A stretch of 28,884 bases of DNA from JBGTBD01 sp041749475 (GCA_041749475.1 JBGTBD010000068.1:1-28884); one strand, 5' to 3'; numbered from the stretch's first letter, positions 15,374 through 23,574 are shown. Program-made: numbers and translations. The notes: generated from the sequence alone by a model not told the origin.

Positions 15374-17050
15374 ATGAAACGTATAAGTATAGCATGTTGT
15401 GTTGTAATGGTGACTCTCATGATGAGTCACGCCGTGGAAGCCGCTGTGCCGAAGCTGCATCAGAACCCGCCTCAGATTACGGCAAACCGTAATGGCAATA
15501 CCATCACCATTACCTCCAACTATCAAAAGCCCGCCAATAGCCCTTGGGTACGGTTTTACGTCCGTCGCGGTGATGCCATCTATGTCATGACGCGCACGTT
15601 CAAGAATAACAACGCATGGAAAATGACCCGGCTCAGTCCCGAAGCTGCAGCCCATGTCGAACGCAATTTCCCCCAATTCATCTTTCCTGAGGGCTCCAAC
15701 TTTATCGTTCGTGTCCAAGGCAAGACTCTCACTCTGACACAGAACAACGGTCAATGGACCGAACGCCCCGCAAGAGGCGGCGGCGTAGTTGATGAAGATG
15801 AGCAGGACGATACACCTGGTCAGGACGATGATTATGATAATGATGGGAAAGGCTCCACACCACTATGCCAATTGACGGGTACGTGTGGCTCGTCCGGTAG
15901 CAGTTCCTCGACAAGCGGCTCCTCCAGCGGTAGCTCGTCGGGTGGTGGTTCTTCTTCGAGCTCGAGCTCTAGTTCTAGCAGTTCAAGCTCTTCCTCTGGT
16001 TCAGGCTCTTCGACAAGCAGTAGTTCTTCCGGCAGTTCCTCGGGTAGCGCATCGTGCCCATTGAAGAATGATATATTCCTCAACCCGTTCAGAGCGGATA
16101 GTGCGCACCACCGTCCTATAGGGAGCGGCGCGGTGTATGCGGATAATAACCATCCGACGACGCGGAATATTCTCGAGAACCGTTCGGCTGGCATATCTTT
16201 GAGCGTGGGAGCGCCGTGGGGTGCGGTGATGCTCAAAACGGGCGCATCTGACCCGGTTGTGGCGATTGATGCACGTCCCCCGGCATGCGATAAAATCAGG
16301 GGATTGCCTGCCTCCATCCGTCTGCCCGGCGGAAAACTGGAGTTGAAGACCGCCAGCAATCACAATGGATGCCCGGATGGAAATATCGGCATCTTCGATA
16401 CGGTCAGCAACATCTTCCATCATCTCCGCCAGTATGAGTGGAACAACGGCAATCCGATGGCGGGACAGCACTTGATTGAGGATCTGCGTGGATTGGGGCA
16501 TGGAACCCGTCCGGGTGATCGTATCGGGACGAGTGCTGCGGGTGTGGCAACACCCTTCGGACTGCTCCGCGGTGCGGAAGTCAATACTCCGGGGATGCCC
16601 ATTCGCCATGCGATGCAGATGTCACTGCCCCGCAAACCGACTAATCCGTGCAAGATGATGCTTTCCAAGGATGTTCAGTTGCCGGCGGTAGGCAGCGATC
16701 GTTCCGCCAAGGATGCCCATAACAATCTGGGTACGATCGCCTATGGCAGCCTCATCGCCTTGCCGCCGGAATCCAAAGGCGGACCGAATATCAATTCGCT
16801 CGGGCTTTCGGAACGCGGCAGACGGATTGCGGAAGCATTCCAGAATTACGGTGCTTATGCGGTGGACGGCACGAGCTGCCCACATATGCGGACAGACCAG
16901 GATGTGGCGAACCCCTCTGAGATCAATAACGACCTCAAGAAAATCTATCCTTACCTGCGGGTCGTCACCAATGGGGCATGGACGCCGGGTCAACAGGCCG
17001 TCGGCGGCGGTACGCCACTCGCACCGAACTGTGCGTATGATGCGCGCTAA
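15374..17050 (+). CDS. Secreted modular protein B: paralogue of protein A
   Basis: A 558-residue exported protein with the same layout as A: signal peptide 1-23 or 24, shared N-domain (33-130: ITANRNGN, ANSPWVRFYV, DAIYVM), acidic DDDYDNDGKG stretch (about 151-160), Ser-rich linker 172-227 with one nearly pure Ser run, and the same C-domain (228-558). All eight Cys of A have partners (165, 171, 228, 305, 333, 426, 502, 553). Conserved C-domain blocks are NHNGCPDG, HLRQYEWNNGNPMAGQ, GLGHGTRPGDRIGTSAAGV, FGLLRGAEVNTPG and NSLGLSERG, likely to include the functional site. AGGGGG precedes the ATG, and 21 bases separate it from gene C. The C-domain has no function I recognise; a carbohydrate-linked role is inferred only from neighbour C. 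Confidence 0.85.
   Translation: MKRISIACCVVMVTLMMSHAVEAAVPKLHQNPPQITANRNGNTITITSNYQKPANSPWVRFYVRRGDAIYVMTRTFKNNNAWKMTRLSPEAAAHVERNFPQFIFPEGSNFIVRVQGKTLTLTQNNGQWTERPARGGGVVDEDEQDDTPGQDDDYDNDGKGSTPLCQLTGTCGSSGSSSSTSGSSSGSSSGGGSSSSSSSSSSSSSSSSGSGSSTSSSSSGSSSGSASCPLKNDIFLNPFRADSAHHRPIGSGAVYADNNHPTTRNILENRSAGISLSVGAPWGAVMLKTGASDPVVAIDARPPACDKIRGLPASIRLPGGKLELKTASNHNGCPDGNIGIFDTVSNIFHHLRQYEWNNGNPMAGQHLIEDLRGLGHGTRPGDRIGTSAAGVATPFGLLRGAEVNTPGMPIRHAMQMSLPRKPTNPCKMMLSKDVQLPAVGSDRSAKDAHNNLGTIAYGSLIALPPESKGGPNINSLGLSERGRRIAEAFQNYGAYAVDGTSCPHMRTDQDVANPSEINNDLKKIYPYLRVVTNGAWTPGQQAVGGGTPLAPNCAYDAR
15791..15910 (+). repeat. Linker copy 2 (near-identical to 14101-14220)
   Basis: Second copy of the acidic/Ser linker coding segment, about 90 percent identical to copy 1 by eye. 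The last codons of genes A and B also share 27 identical bases (encoding GTPLAPNCA), again higher than the rest of the C-domain. Confidence 0.75.
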
Positions 17051-17071
17051 AAACGTGGTGAGGAGGAGAAT

Positions 17072-18364
17072 ATGAGAACGCATCTCCTGCGGCTTCTCCT
17101 CCTTACTTCCGTTACTTTCGGCGCGGTGTCCGTCCATGCTGAGGTTTCTGCTTTCATCCGCAGCAAACCAAACATCACAGTCACGCGTGACGGCAATGCA
17201 GCGCATGTTGTTTCGGGATATAAGGGCGAATGGGTCCGGATGTACGTCCAGAAAGGTGACGACATCTATGTGGTGACGCATAGCGGCAGGCAGGATGCGT
17301 GGCGTTCCCGAAAACTGGGGCCGGATAATGCGGCTTATGTGAAAAATCATTTGCAAGCATACCTCTTTCCGGCGGATACGCAGTTCACCGTGGAAGCGGG
17401 TGGAAAGGTATTTTCCTATCACTGGGACAAACGCCATGGATTCGAGTCTATACCCGATGAAACCGATGCGACCGGGTCTCCGGTGTCGGTGGATCAGGAT
17501 GAGCCATCTACTTCTATCGGCGAACAGGACGATGAGTATGCTGAGGATCATGACAATTCGACGCCGCTTGGGCAATTGCCGACTACGGGAGCAGGGCAAG
17601 GCGGTGGTTCGTCGGGAGGGTTTGGCACATCCAGTAGTGGCGGTGGCCCTATTTCGGGTGACGGAACTAATATCCAATTGACCTATACCTCCCCCGGAGG
17701 CGGAATCGTGCGGAAATATGATCCTGTCCGCGTTAAACATCCTAAAGGCCACACCGGGGAAAACGGTGGCGGTGGATTAATCGAAAATATTCAACTTCCC
17801 CCCGCAGATCAGTATTACCTTGATTACACCGTCATGTTTGAGAATGAGTTCGATTGGTACGGAAATCCGCGTGGCGGAAAACTCCCGGGTCTTGCCGGAG
17901 GGACGGGTACAGGCGGTTGCCGAAATATCGACCCGAGAGGCTGGTCGGCACGTCAGGTTTGGCATGGGGCGGGCGAAGGGCGGCTTTATCTTTACCATCA
18001 AAATCGTGGGACGGGATGTGGGGATCCTACGACATGGAAAAACCCGGATGGGTCCACATTCAAGTTCGAGAAGAATAAATTCTACCGCATCACACAACGC
18101 GTGAAGGTAAATACGCCCAATCAGCCCAACGGGGAAGATCAAGTCTGGGTGAACGGAGTACAGGTCGCATATCGTAATAATCTTACGTTCCGTGGGGCGG
18201 TCGCTCCGTCTGAAGCGCGAGTCTCTATGCTCAAGTATCATTCCTACTTTGGCGGTAAATCTCCCTATGCACCGGATTATGATAGCTACCTTCAGTATGG
18301 GACGCTTTTCGTGATGTCATGCACACCCGATTTCACTAAGCCTACAGGGACATGTAAACCATAA
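17072..18364 (+). CDS. Secreted protein C: shared N-domain plus polysaccharide-lyase-14-like domain
   Basis: A 430-residue exported protein. Signal peptide 1-23 (ending VHA) is followed by the same N-domain as A and B (32-128: ITVTRDGNAAHVV, EWVRMYV, DDIYVV), a shorter acidic segment (141-162), a Gly/Ser linker (172-195) and then a different C-domain (about 198-417). That domain reads YTVMFENEFDW, GGKLPGLAGG (268-277), GWSARQVWH, GRLYLYHQN, ITQRVKVNTP and QVWVNGVQV, the layout of the polysaccharide lyase family 14 jelly-roll fold, whose known members cut alginate or glucuronan. The lyase call is from motif memory; catalytic residues were not checked. AGGAGGAG precedes the ATG. It is the last gene of the array; the lon promoter follows. 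Confidence 0.85.
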   Translation: MRTHLLRLLLLTSVTFGAVSVHAEVSAFIRSKPNITVTRDGNAAHVVSGYKGEWVRMYVQKGDDIYVVTHSGRQDAWRSRKLGPDNAAYVKNHLQAYLFPADTQFTVEAGGKVFSYHWDKRHGFESIPDETDATGSPVSVDQDEPSTSIGEQDDEYAEDHDNSTPLGQLPTTGAGQGGGSSGGFGTSSSGGGPISGDGTNIQLTYTSPGGGIVRKYDPVRVKHPKGHTGENGGGGLIENIQLPPADQYYLDYTVMFENEFDWYGNPRGGKLPGLAGGTGTGGCRNIDPRGWSARQVWHGAGEGRLYLYHQNRGTGCGDPTTWKNPDGSTFKFEKNKFYRITQRVKVNTPNQPNGEDQVWVNGVQVAYRNNLTFRGAVAPSEARVSMLKYHSYFGGKSPYAPDYDSYLQYGTLFVMSCTPDFTKPTGTCKP

Positions 18365-18445
18365 GTGCGGGCGACATTTTGCCTCAAAAATCAGGTGGGT
18401 AAACCAATCATTCACAGAAAACACGAGCGGCGTCTGGTATTCCTG

Positions 18446-18474
18446 TTGTCACGCGCTATATAATTTCCTATCAT
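18446..18474 (+). promoter_or_regulatory. Candidate lon promoter
   Basis: TTGTCA (18446-18451) and TATCAT (18469-18474) are 17 bases apart, each one base from consensus. An exact TATAAT lies inside the spacer at 18459-18464 with no good -35. Transcription would begin within about 20 bases of the ATG at 18489; AGGA lies at 18481-18484. No clear heat-shock sigma-32 box is seen. Confidence 0.5.
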
Positions 18475-18488
18475 CACTTTAGGATTTT

Positions 18489-20897
18489 ATGACAGAACAT
18501 TCGCCCTTCATCATTCCCGTTCTTCCCCTTCGCGACATCGTGGTGTTCCCGAGCATGGTCGTTCCCCTGTTCGTCGGCCGTGAGAAGTCGGTCAAGGCGC
18601 TGGAGAATGTCGTCAAGAATGATAATAAGATACTCCTCGTCGCGCAGAAGGACGGAGGTCTTGATGACCCGTCGGCGGACGATATCTATCGCGTGGGTAC
18701 GGTCGCGTCCGTACTCCAATTGCTTCGCCTGCCGGACGGTACGGTGAAGGTGCTGGTGGAAGGCAATCAGCGGGCGCGCATTTTGGAGTTCATCCAGAAT
18801 TCAGAATTCTATCAAGTTACGGCTGAGCCCATCAACGAAGTGTTGGGTGACCGGGAAGAAACGGAAGCGATGTTCCGCACCGTCGTCTCGCAGTTCGAAC
18901 AGTATGTGAAATTGAACCGGAAGATCCAGCCGGAGACGCTGGGGTCGGTGATGAAAGTCAGTAACCCCGCCATCCTCGCGGATACGATCGCGGCACATAT
19001 GCATATCGATATCCCCGCCAAGCAGGAGATATTGGAGATTTCCAGCGTCTATGAGCGTCTTGAGCAGGTGCTCGGGCTGATGGAGAACGAGATTTCCGTG
19101 CTCAACACGGAAAAGCGCATCCGCTCCCGCGTCAAGCGGCAGATGGAGAAGACGCAGCGCGAATATTATCTCAATGAGCAATTGAAGGCGATCCAGAAGG
19201 AACTCGGCGAGCTTGACGAAGGCCGTGACGAGATGTTCGAACTGGAAGACCGCATCAAGAAAACCAAGCTCAGCAAAGAGGCCAAAGAAAAAGTTCAGGC
19301 CGAATTCAAGAAATTGAAGACGATGAGCTCGATGTCGGCGGAAGCCTCGGTCATCCGCAATTATCTCGACTGGATGCTGACCATTCCGTGGAAGAAGCCG
19401 ACCAAGATTTCGCACGACGTGAAATTGGCCGAGAAAATCCTCGATGAAGACCATTACGGCCTCGACCGCGTGAAAGAGCGTATGCTCGAATATCTTGCGG
19501 TGCATGAGCGTACGAAAAAACTCAAAGGCCCGATCCTTTGCCTCGTTGGCCCTCCCGGTGTCGGGAAAACGTCGCTGGCGAAATCCATCGCGCGGGCGAC
19601 CAATCGTAATTACATCAAGATCTCGCTGGGTGGCGTGCGGGATGAAGCCGAGATCCGCGGTCACCGCCGTACCTATATCGGGTCGATGCCGGGGAAGATC
19701 ATCCAATCGATGAAGAAGGCGAAATCCTCCAATCCGCTGATCCTGCTCGATGAGATCGACAAGATGGGCAATGATTTCCGGGGTGATCCGGCGGCGGCGT
19801 TGCTTGAGGTGCTCGATCCGGAACAGAATACCAATTTCAACGATCATTATCTGGAGGTCGATTATGACCTTTCGGACGTGATGTTCCTTGCGACCGCGAA
19901 TACGTTCAACATGCCGCGGCCTCTCATGGACAGGATGGAAGTGATCCGTATTCCCGGATATACCGAAGAAGAAAAAATCCACATCGCCCGCCGTCACCTG
20001 ATTTCCAAGGAATTGAAGGAACATGGATTGAAGGCGGAGGAGATGAGCATCTCCGACGACGCGCTGCGCGACATCATCCGCTACTATACGCGGGAAGCGG
20101 GGGTGCGGAATCTGGAACGCGAGATCGAGAAGCTGGCGCGGAAGTCAGTGAAGACGTTGGTGATGAAGAAAAAAGCCAAGGTCAGCATCAGCCGCACCAA
20201 CCTTGGTAAATATCTGGGCGTCACCAAATTCTCCTACGGCGAAGCGGAAAAAGAAGATCTGGTGGGGATGACCACCGGCCTCGCTTACACCGAAACCGGG
20301 GGCGATCTGCTCGTCATCGAAGCGGTGATGATTCCGGGTAAAGGCAAAGTCACCATCACGGGTAAACTGGGCGATGTGATGCAGGAATCCGTGCAGGCGG
20401 CGTATAGTTATGTACGCTCACGCTCGCTCGATTTCGGTATCAAACCGCCGAAATACCGCAATGCCGATATCCATATCCACGTGCCCGAAGGCGCGACGCC
20501 GAAGGACGGGCCGTCCGCCGGTATCGCCATGTGCACGACGGTGGTTTCCGTGCTCACGGGCATTCCCGTCAAGCGCTCCGTCGCAATGACGGGTGAGGTG
20601 ACGTTGCGTGGTCGCGTGCTGCCCATCGGTGGCCTGAAAGAGAAATTACTCGCGGCACTGCGTGGTGGTATCGAGACCGTGCTGATTCCCAAAGAGAATG
20701 TGAAGGATCTGGAAGATATTCCGGATAATGTGAAGAAGGGCATGACCATCATCCCCGTCTCCACCGTCGATGAAGTGCTGAAACATGCTCTGGCCGCACC
20801 TGTCGAGCCGACGACGTGGACGGAGATGGACGAAGAGGCCTTCCAGCAGAATGAAAAAGGCCGCGGCCCTGTGCCGGAAGTCACGACGACGCATTAG
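18489..20897 (+). CDS. lon: ATP-dependent protease Lon
   Basis: Lon degrades misfolded and short-lived regulatory proteins in the cytoplasm (CtrA-pathway factors in many alphaproteobacteria). The 802-residue product is full length: N-terminal substrate domain (LPLRDIVVFPSMVVPLFVGR), AAA+ module with Walker A GPPGVGKT (354-361) and Walker B LILLDEID (417-424), and a protease domain with catalytic Ser676 in DGPSAG and Lys719 in GGLKEKLLAA, 43 residues apart as in the E. coli enzyme. The AGGA site and a short spacer precede the ATG. It lies on the clpX strand but is separated from clpX by four inserted genes. No hupB follows, as it often does elsewhere. Confidence 0.98.
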   Translation: MTEHSPFIIPVLPLRDIVVFPSMVVPLFVGREKSVKALENVVKNDNKILLVAQKDGGLDDPSADDIYRVGTVASVLQLLRLPDGTVKVLVEGNQRARILEFIQNSEFYQVTAEPINEVLGDREETEAMFRTVVSQFEQYVKLNRKIQPETLGSVMKVSNPAILADTIAAHMHIDIPAKQEILEISSVYERLEQVLGLMENEISVLNTEKRIRSRVKRQMEKTQREYYLNEQLKAIQKELGELDEGRDEMFELEDRIKKTKLSKEAKEKVQAEFKKLKTMSSMSAEASVIRNYLDWMLTIPWKKPTKISHDVKLAEKILDEDHYGLDRVKERMLEYLAVHERTKKLKGPILCLVGPPGVGKTSLAKSIARATNRNYIKISLGGVRDEAEIRGHRRTYIGSMPGKIIQSMKKAKSSNPLILLDEIDKMGNDFRGDPAAALLEVLDPEQNTNFNDHYLEVDYDLSDVMFLATANTFNMPRPLMDRMEVIRIPGYTEEEKIHIARRHLISKELKEHGLKAEEMSISDDALRDIIRYYTREAGVRNLEREIEKLARKSVKTLVMKKKAKVSISRTNLGKYLGVTKFSYGEAEKEDLVGMTTGLAYTETGGDLLVIEAVMIPGKGKVTITGKLGDVMQESVQAAYSYVRSRSLDFGIKPPKYRNADIHIHVPEGATPKDGPSAGIAMCTTVVSVLTGIPVKRSVAMTGEVTLRGRVLPIGGLKEKLLAALRGGIETVLIPKENVKDLEDIPDNVKKGMTIIPVSTVDEVLKHALAAPVEPTTWTEMDEEAFQQNEKGRGPVPEVTTTH

Positions 20898-20962
20898 ACT
20901 TTATTCTTTGTGCACGTCATTCTTCCGTCAGCAATATTATTTTCGCGCACTCATTTTATCCT

Positions 20963-21039
20963 GTTATTCCCGCGAAAGCGGGAATCCATCCAACAACATG
21001 CAATGCGGAAACATGGATTCCCGCTTTCGCGGGAATGAC
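20963..21039. repeat. REP-like inverted repeat pair
   Basis: Two 27-base arms (20963-20989 and 21013-21039) are inverted copies with one mismatch, separated by 23 bases. Each arm is itself a small hairpin, CCCGC-GAAA-GCGGG flanked by ATT and AATCCAT. This type of repeat (TTCCCGCGAAAGCGGGAA) recurs in many proteobacterial genomes as an extragenic palindromic or miniature mobile element. It lies in the lon 3' region, after the stop. Confidence 0.85.
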
Positions 21040-21062
21040 ATGGATAGAGGTATAGGCAACAA

Positions 21063-21090
21063 AAAACCCCGCTGCTTCCAGCGGGGTTTT
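21063..21090. terminator. Two-way rho-independent terminator
   Basis: The stem CCCCGCTG/CAGCGGGG with loop CTTC is flanked by A-run and T-run (AAAA before, TTTT after), so it works in both directions. It ends lon on the plus strand and the small gene at 21117-21650 on the minus strand. Confidence 0.93.
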
Positions 21091-21116
21091 CCTTTGCGTG
21101 TGTGTTGGTTGAATTC

Positions 21117-21650
21117 CTAGAGCGCCGGGCCGCCGGGTGTTTGACCGAGGTTGGGGCCATCGCGGGATTCTACGCGGTTCATCCAGCTTGCACCGCTGGG
21201 GGAGTGGGCCATATGGGTGGTATGCTGCGGCATGTGCGCGGCATGGGGTGCATGTTGGACGGCTTGGCCATGCGAGTTCGGTGCCTCATGAGTCATGCCT
21301 TGTGCTTCCTGCGCGGTCGAGGCTTGTAACAATGCGCCCGCGAGATCGCTGGAGGCTTTGGCTTCCGCCGCGTGCCCCAGGGTCTCCGCGTGCATAGCGG
21401 CAGCATTATGGGCAAGCCCCAGCTGCTCCAACCCGCCGAAAAACTGGCCGAGTTCTTTCAGCTGGCCGGTCGCGCGCGGGCTTGCATCGGGGCCGAGTTC
21501 AAACCCGCCGATAGCGTCGGGCGCTTTGCGGAGGGAGAATTTCGTGCCGCCATCGGGAGTGACCTCGATGCTGGCGATCTGATTCACTTCGATCGGCACG
21601 CCACCGGCATTGATAGTGGTGGGGGCTTTTTTCAGAATCGGATGATACAT
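21117..21650 (-). CDS. Unknown protein with His-rich C-terminal region
   Basis: A 177-residue protein I do not recognise. AAGGAG is 7 bases before its ATG, and the gene ends at a terminator, so it looks real. The N-terminal 60 residues look beta-rich (TPDGGTKFSLRK, IGGFELGPD). The middle is Ala/Leu-rich and helical. Residues about 118-155 hold eight His in a loose pattern (HAPHAAHMPQHTTHMAH), which could bind metal. No signal peptide or membrane helix is seen. It lies 18 bases after the 109-residue gene on the same strand, so the two form an operon. Confidence 0.7.
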   Translation of the reverse strand: MYHPILKKAPTTINAGGVPIEVNQIASIEVTPDGGTKFSLRKAPDAIGGFELGPDASPRATGQLKELGQFFGGLEQLGLAHNAAAMHAETLGHAAEAKASSDLAGALLQASTAQEAQGMTHEAPNSHGQAVQHAPHAAHMPQHTTHMAHSPSGASWMNRVESRDGPNLGQTPGGPAL

Positions 21651-21668
21651 AGTCGTTCTCCTTCGGAT

Positions 21669-21977
21669 TTACGCGAATTCACGTTCCTGTTGAAAGCTCA
21701 TCTCGGTTGCGGCGAGGATGACCTCGGCGAATTTGGGCGAGAATAATTTATTCAGTACCATGCGGCGGATGGCGTCCTGAAAGGCGCGCTTACGGTCGCC
21801 CCGCAGCCCTGTGTTGACCGTAATCGCACTTAAACCCCCATCGGCGACCGGGTTCGTGCAGAGCACCATCCCCTCGTCAAGCACTACGATATAGTCTTTC
21901 GGGTTAAACATTTGTTTTAATTCCTTTTTATTCAAAATGGCCGATGTCTTCATGCGCACTTCGACCTTAAGATCCAT
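21669..21977 (-). CDS. Small protein of unknown function
   Basis: A protein of about 102 residues, first gene of a two-gene unit. I do not recognise it. It has a Lys-rich start (ILNKKELKQMFNPKD), a hydrophobic core (YIVVLDEGMVLCTNP) and a mixed helical end (FAEVILAATEMSFQQEREFA). No signal peptide is visible. The start is uncertain: ATG at 21977, ATG at 21953 or TTG at 21998, and none has a strong ribosome site; I list 21977. The gene is divergent from the ferredoxin reductase gene. Confidence 0.6.
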   Translation of the reverse strand: MDLKVEVRMKTSAILNKKELKQMFNPKDYIVVLDEGMVLCTNPVADGGLSAITVNTGLRGDRKRAFQDAIRRMVLNKLFSPKFAEVILAATEMSFQQEREFA

Positions 21978-22069
21978 CCTAGCAAATCCATCGGCCAAGA
22001 TATGTTACATTTTGGTGAAAGTTCGAGGGTTTCCGGGTGCTCCGATGATGGTTATTCCTAGCCTGCAGG

Positions 22070-22098
22070 TTGACGTGAGCGGCCATTCGCAGTAAAGC
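22070..22098 (+). promoter_or_regulatory. Candidate promoter of the ferredoxin reductase gene
   Basis: TTGACG (22070-22075) and TAAAGC (22093-22098) are 17 bases apart. The predicted start is at the ATG (22105) and no Shine-Dalgarno is present, which would make the mRNA leaderless. The -10 box is weak. Confidence 0.35.
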
Positions 22099-22104
22099 CC
22101 AAGC

Positions 22105-23130
22105 ATGAGTATCAGCCATAGCGATGTCGTGATTGTAGGGGCGGGGCCGGTGGGCCTCTTTGCCGTGTTCGAGCTTGGGCTTTTAGGGTTGAGCACGCAA
22201 CTAGTGGACATCCTTGATAAGCCGGGTGGGCAATGTGCTGAATTATACCCAGAAAAGCCGATTTATGACATCCCGGCATGGCCTATCATCAATGGGCAGG
22301 AGTTGGTGGATCGGTTGATGGAGCAGATCGCGCCGTTCAACCCGGTATTCCACCTCTCCCAGATGGTTGAAAAAATCGAGCAAACGGCGGATGAGCAGTG
22401 GCTGGTGACGACGGATGCGGGGGAGCAGATGCAAGGCCGCGTGCTGGTCATCGCCGCCGGGGGCGGGTCGTTCATGCCCAAGAAGCCGCCGATTACGGGC
22501 ATCGATGCGTATGAAGAAAAATCAGTCTTTTATTCCGTGCGCAAGATGGCGCAGTTCGCGGGGAAATCGCTGGTCATCGTCGGTGGCGGGGATTCGGCGC
22601 TCGATTGGACGCTGAATTTGCAGCCCATCGCCAAAGAGGTAACGCTGGTGCATCGCCGCGATGATTTCCGCGCTGCGCCAGATTCGGTGCATAAGATGAA
22701 ACATCTGGTCGGCGAAGGGAAAATGCGGTTCCTGATGGGGCAGGTGAGTGGGCTGGAAGGGGCAGACGGGCAGCTTTCCGCCGTGGCCATCAAGCATGAT
22801 GACGGGAGCATCACCAATGTAGCGTGCGACGCGCTATTACCCTTCTTCGGATTGACGATGAAGTTGGGGCCGGTGGCGAATTTCGGGCTGAACCTGCATG
22901 AGAATCTGATCCCCGTGGATACCGAGAAATTCCAGACCTCGACGCCGGGGATTTTTTCCATCGGCGATATTAATCATTATCCGGGGAAGTTGAAGCTCAT
23001 CCTCTCCGGTTTCCATGAAGGCGCGTTGATGGCTCAGCAGGCGTTCCGCTATTGCCGTCCGAACGAAAAATTACGCTTCCAGTATACGACATCCTCCACC
23101 GACTTACAGAAAAAGCTGGGGGTGAAGTAG
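22105..23130 (+). CDS. Ferredoxin/flavodoxin-NADP+ reductase, thioredoxin-reductase-like
   Basis: The 341-residue flavoenzyme passes electrons between NADPH and ferredoxin. FAD-binding GAGPVG (12-17), NADPH-binding GGGDSA (160-165), HRR (183-185) for the 2'-phosphate, and a C-terminal FAD site FSIGDINHYPGKLKLI are present. It lacks the CxxC redox pair of true thioredoxin reductases, which marks the TrxR-like ferredoxin-NADP reductase group. Its stop is joined directly to the ATG of a 2Fe-2S ferredoxin, its probable partner. No ribosome site is seen at its start; a leaderless message is possible. Confidence 0.93.
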   Translation: MSISHSDVVIVGAGPVGLFAVFELGLLGLSTQLVDILDKPGGQCAELYPEKPIYDIPAWPIINGQELVDRLMEQIAPFNPVFHLSQMVEKIEQTADEQWLVTTDAGEQMQGRVLVIAAGGGSFMPKKPPITGIDAYEEKSVFYSVRKMAQFAGKSLVIVGGGDSALDWTLNLQPIAKEVTLVHRRDDFRAAPDSVHKMKHLVGEGKMRFLMGQVSGLEGADGQLSAVAIKHDDGSITNVACDALLPFFGLTMKLGPVANFGLNLHENLIPVDTEKFQTSTPGIFSIGDINHYPGKLKLILSGFHEGALMAQQAFRYCRPNEKLRFQYTTSSTDLQKKLGVK

Positions 23131-23457
23131 ATGACGATGGAGCCGATTCACGTCACCGTCACTGACCGGGAGGGGGTAGAGAAGACGCTGGAAGGGCTGG
23201 AGGGCTGGCGATTGATGGAAGTGATTCGTGATTATGGCTTGCCCATTAAGGCGGAATGTGGCGGGGCCTGTGCCTGTGCGACGTGTCATGTCTATGTGGC
23301 GGAAGAGTGGGTGGAAAAGCTCATCCCGGCGCAGGATGAAGAGGTCAGTATGCTTGATGAGGCGTTTGACGTGAAGCCCAATTCGCGGCTTTCCTGCCAG
23401 ATATTGCTGACGCCTGAGTTGGAAGGCTTGAGTGTGACGCTCGCGCCGGAGATGTAG
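23131..23457 (+). CDS. 2Fe-2S ferredoxin, adrenodoxin/ISC type
   Basis: The 108-residue ferredoxin carries one 2Fe-2S cluster in the vertebrate-type (adrenodoxin, ISC Fdx) pattern: Cys43, Cys49 and Cys52 in CGGACACATCHVYV, with Cys89 in RLSCQI. It probably exchanges electrons with the reductase encoded just upstream; they share a zero-base junction (stop TAG then ATG). Likely clients are cytochrome P450, iron-sulfur cluster assembly or heme-modifying enzymes; none is adjacent. An ATG two codons later (23137) is an alternative start. Confidence 0.95.
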   Translation: MTMEPIHVTVTDREGVEKTLEGLEGWRLMEVIRDYGLPIKAECGGACACATCHVYVAEEWVEKLIPAQDEEVSMLDEAFDVKPNSRLSCQILLTPELEGLSVTLAPEM

Positions 23458-23458
23458 G

Positions 23459-23487
23459 GGTTTTTTTCAAGAAAATCGTAAAAAACC
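23459..23487 (+). other. AT-rich hairpin after the ferredoxin gene
   Basis: GGTTTTTT (23459-23466) and AAAAAACC (23480-23487) form an eight-base inverted repeat around a 13-base loop immediately after the ferredoxin stop. It is mostly A-T, so its stability is low. It may help end transcription before the permease gene. Confidence 0.35.
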
Positions 23488-23574
23488 ATTGGTTTGGCAT
23501 AAATACTTGCCTTGATGAATCGGCCTTGCTACTTCTGTGCGGTTCAAAAAAATAACACCATCTTGAGGCGCCCC

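Noticed and set aside
16622..17752. 376-codon frame antisense to secreted genes B and C
   Set aside because: It spans two clear plus-strand genes with signal peptides and ribosome sites and shows no domain of its own.
18801..20024. 407-codon frame antisense to lon
   Set aside because: It mirrors the highly conserved lon reading frame, with repetitive His/Leu/Arg-rich composition and no domain; a shadow frame.
22105..23130. Thioredoxin reductase
   Set aside because: The CxxC redox motif is absent and a ferredoxin gene follows directly, so it is called as ferredoxin-NADP reductase.
23495..23516. Sigma-54-like TGGCAT...TTGCC before the permease gene
   Set aside because: The GG and GC pairs are 11 bases apart; sigma-54 promoters need exactly ten.
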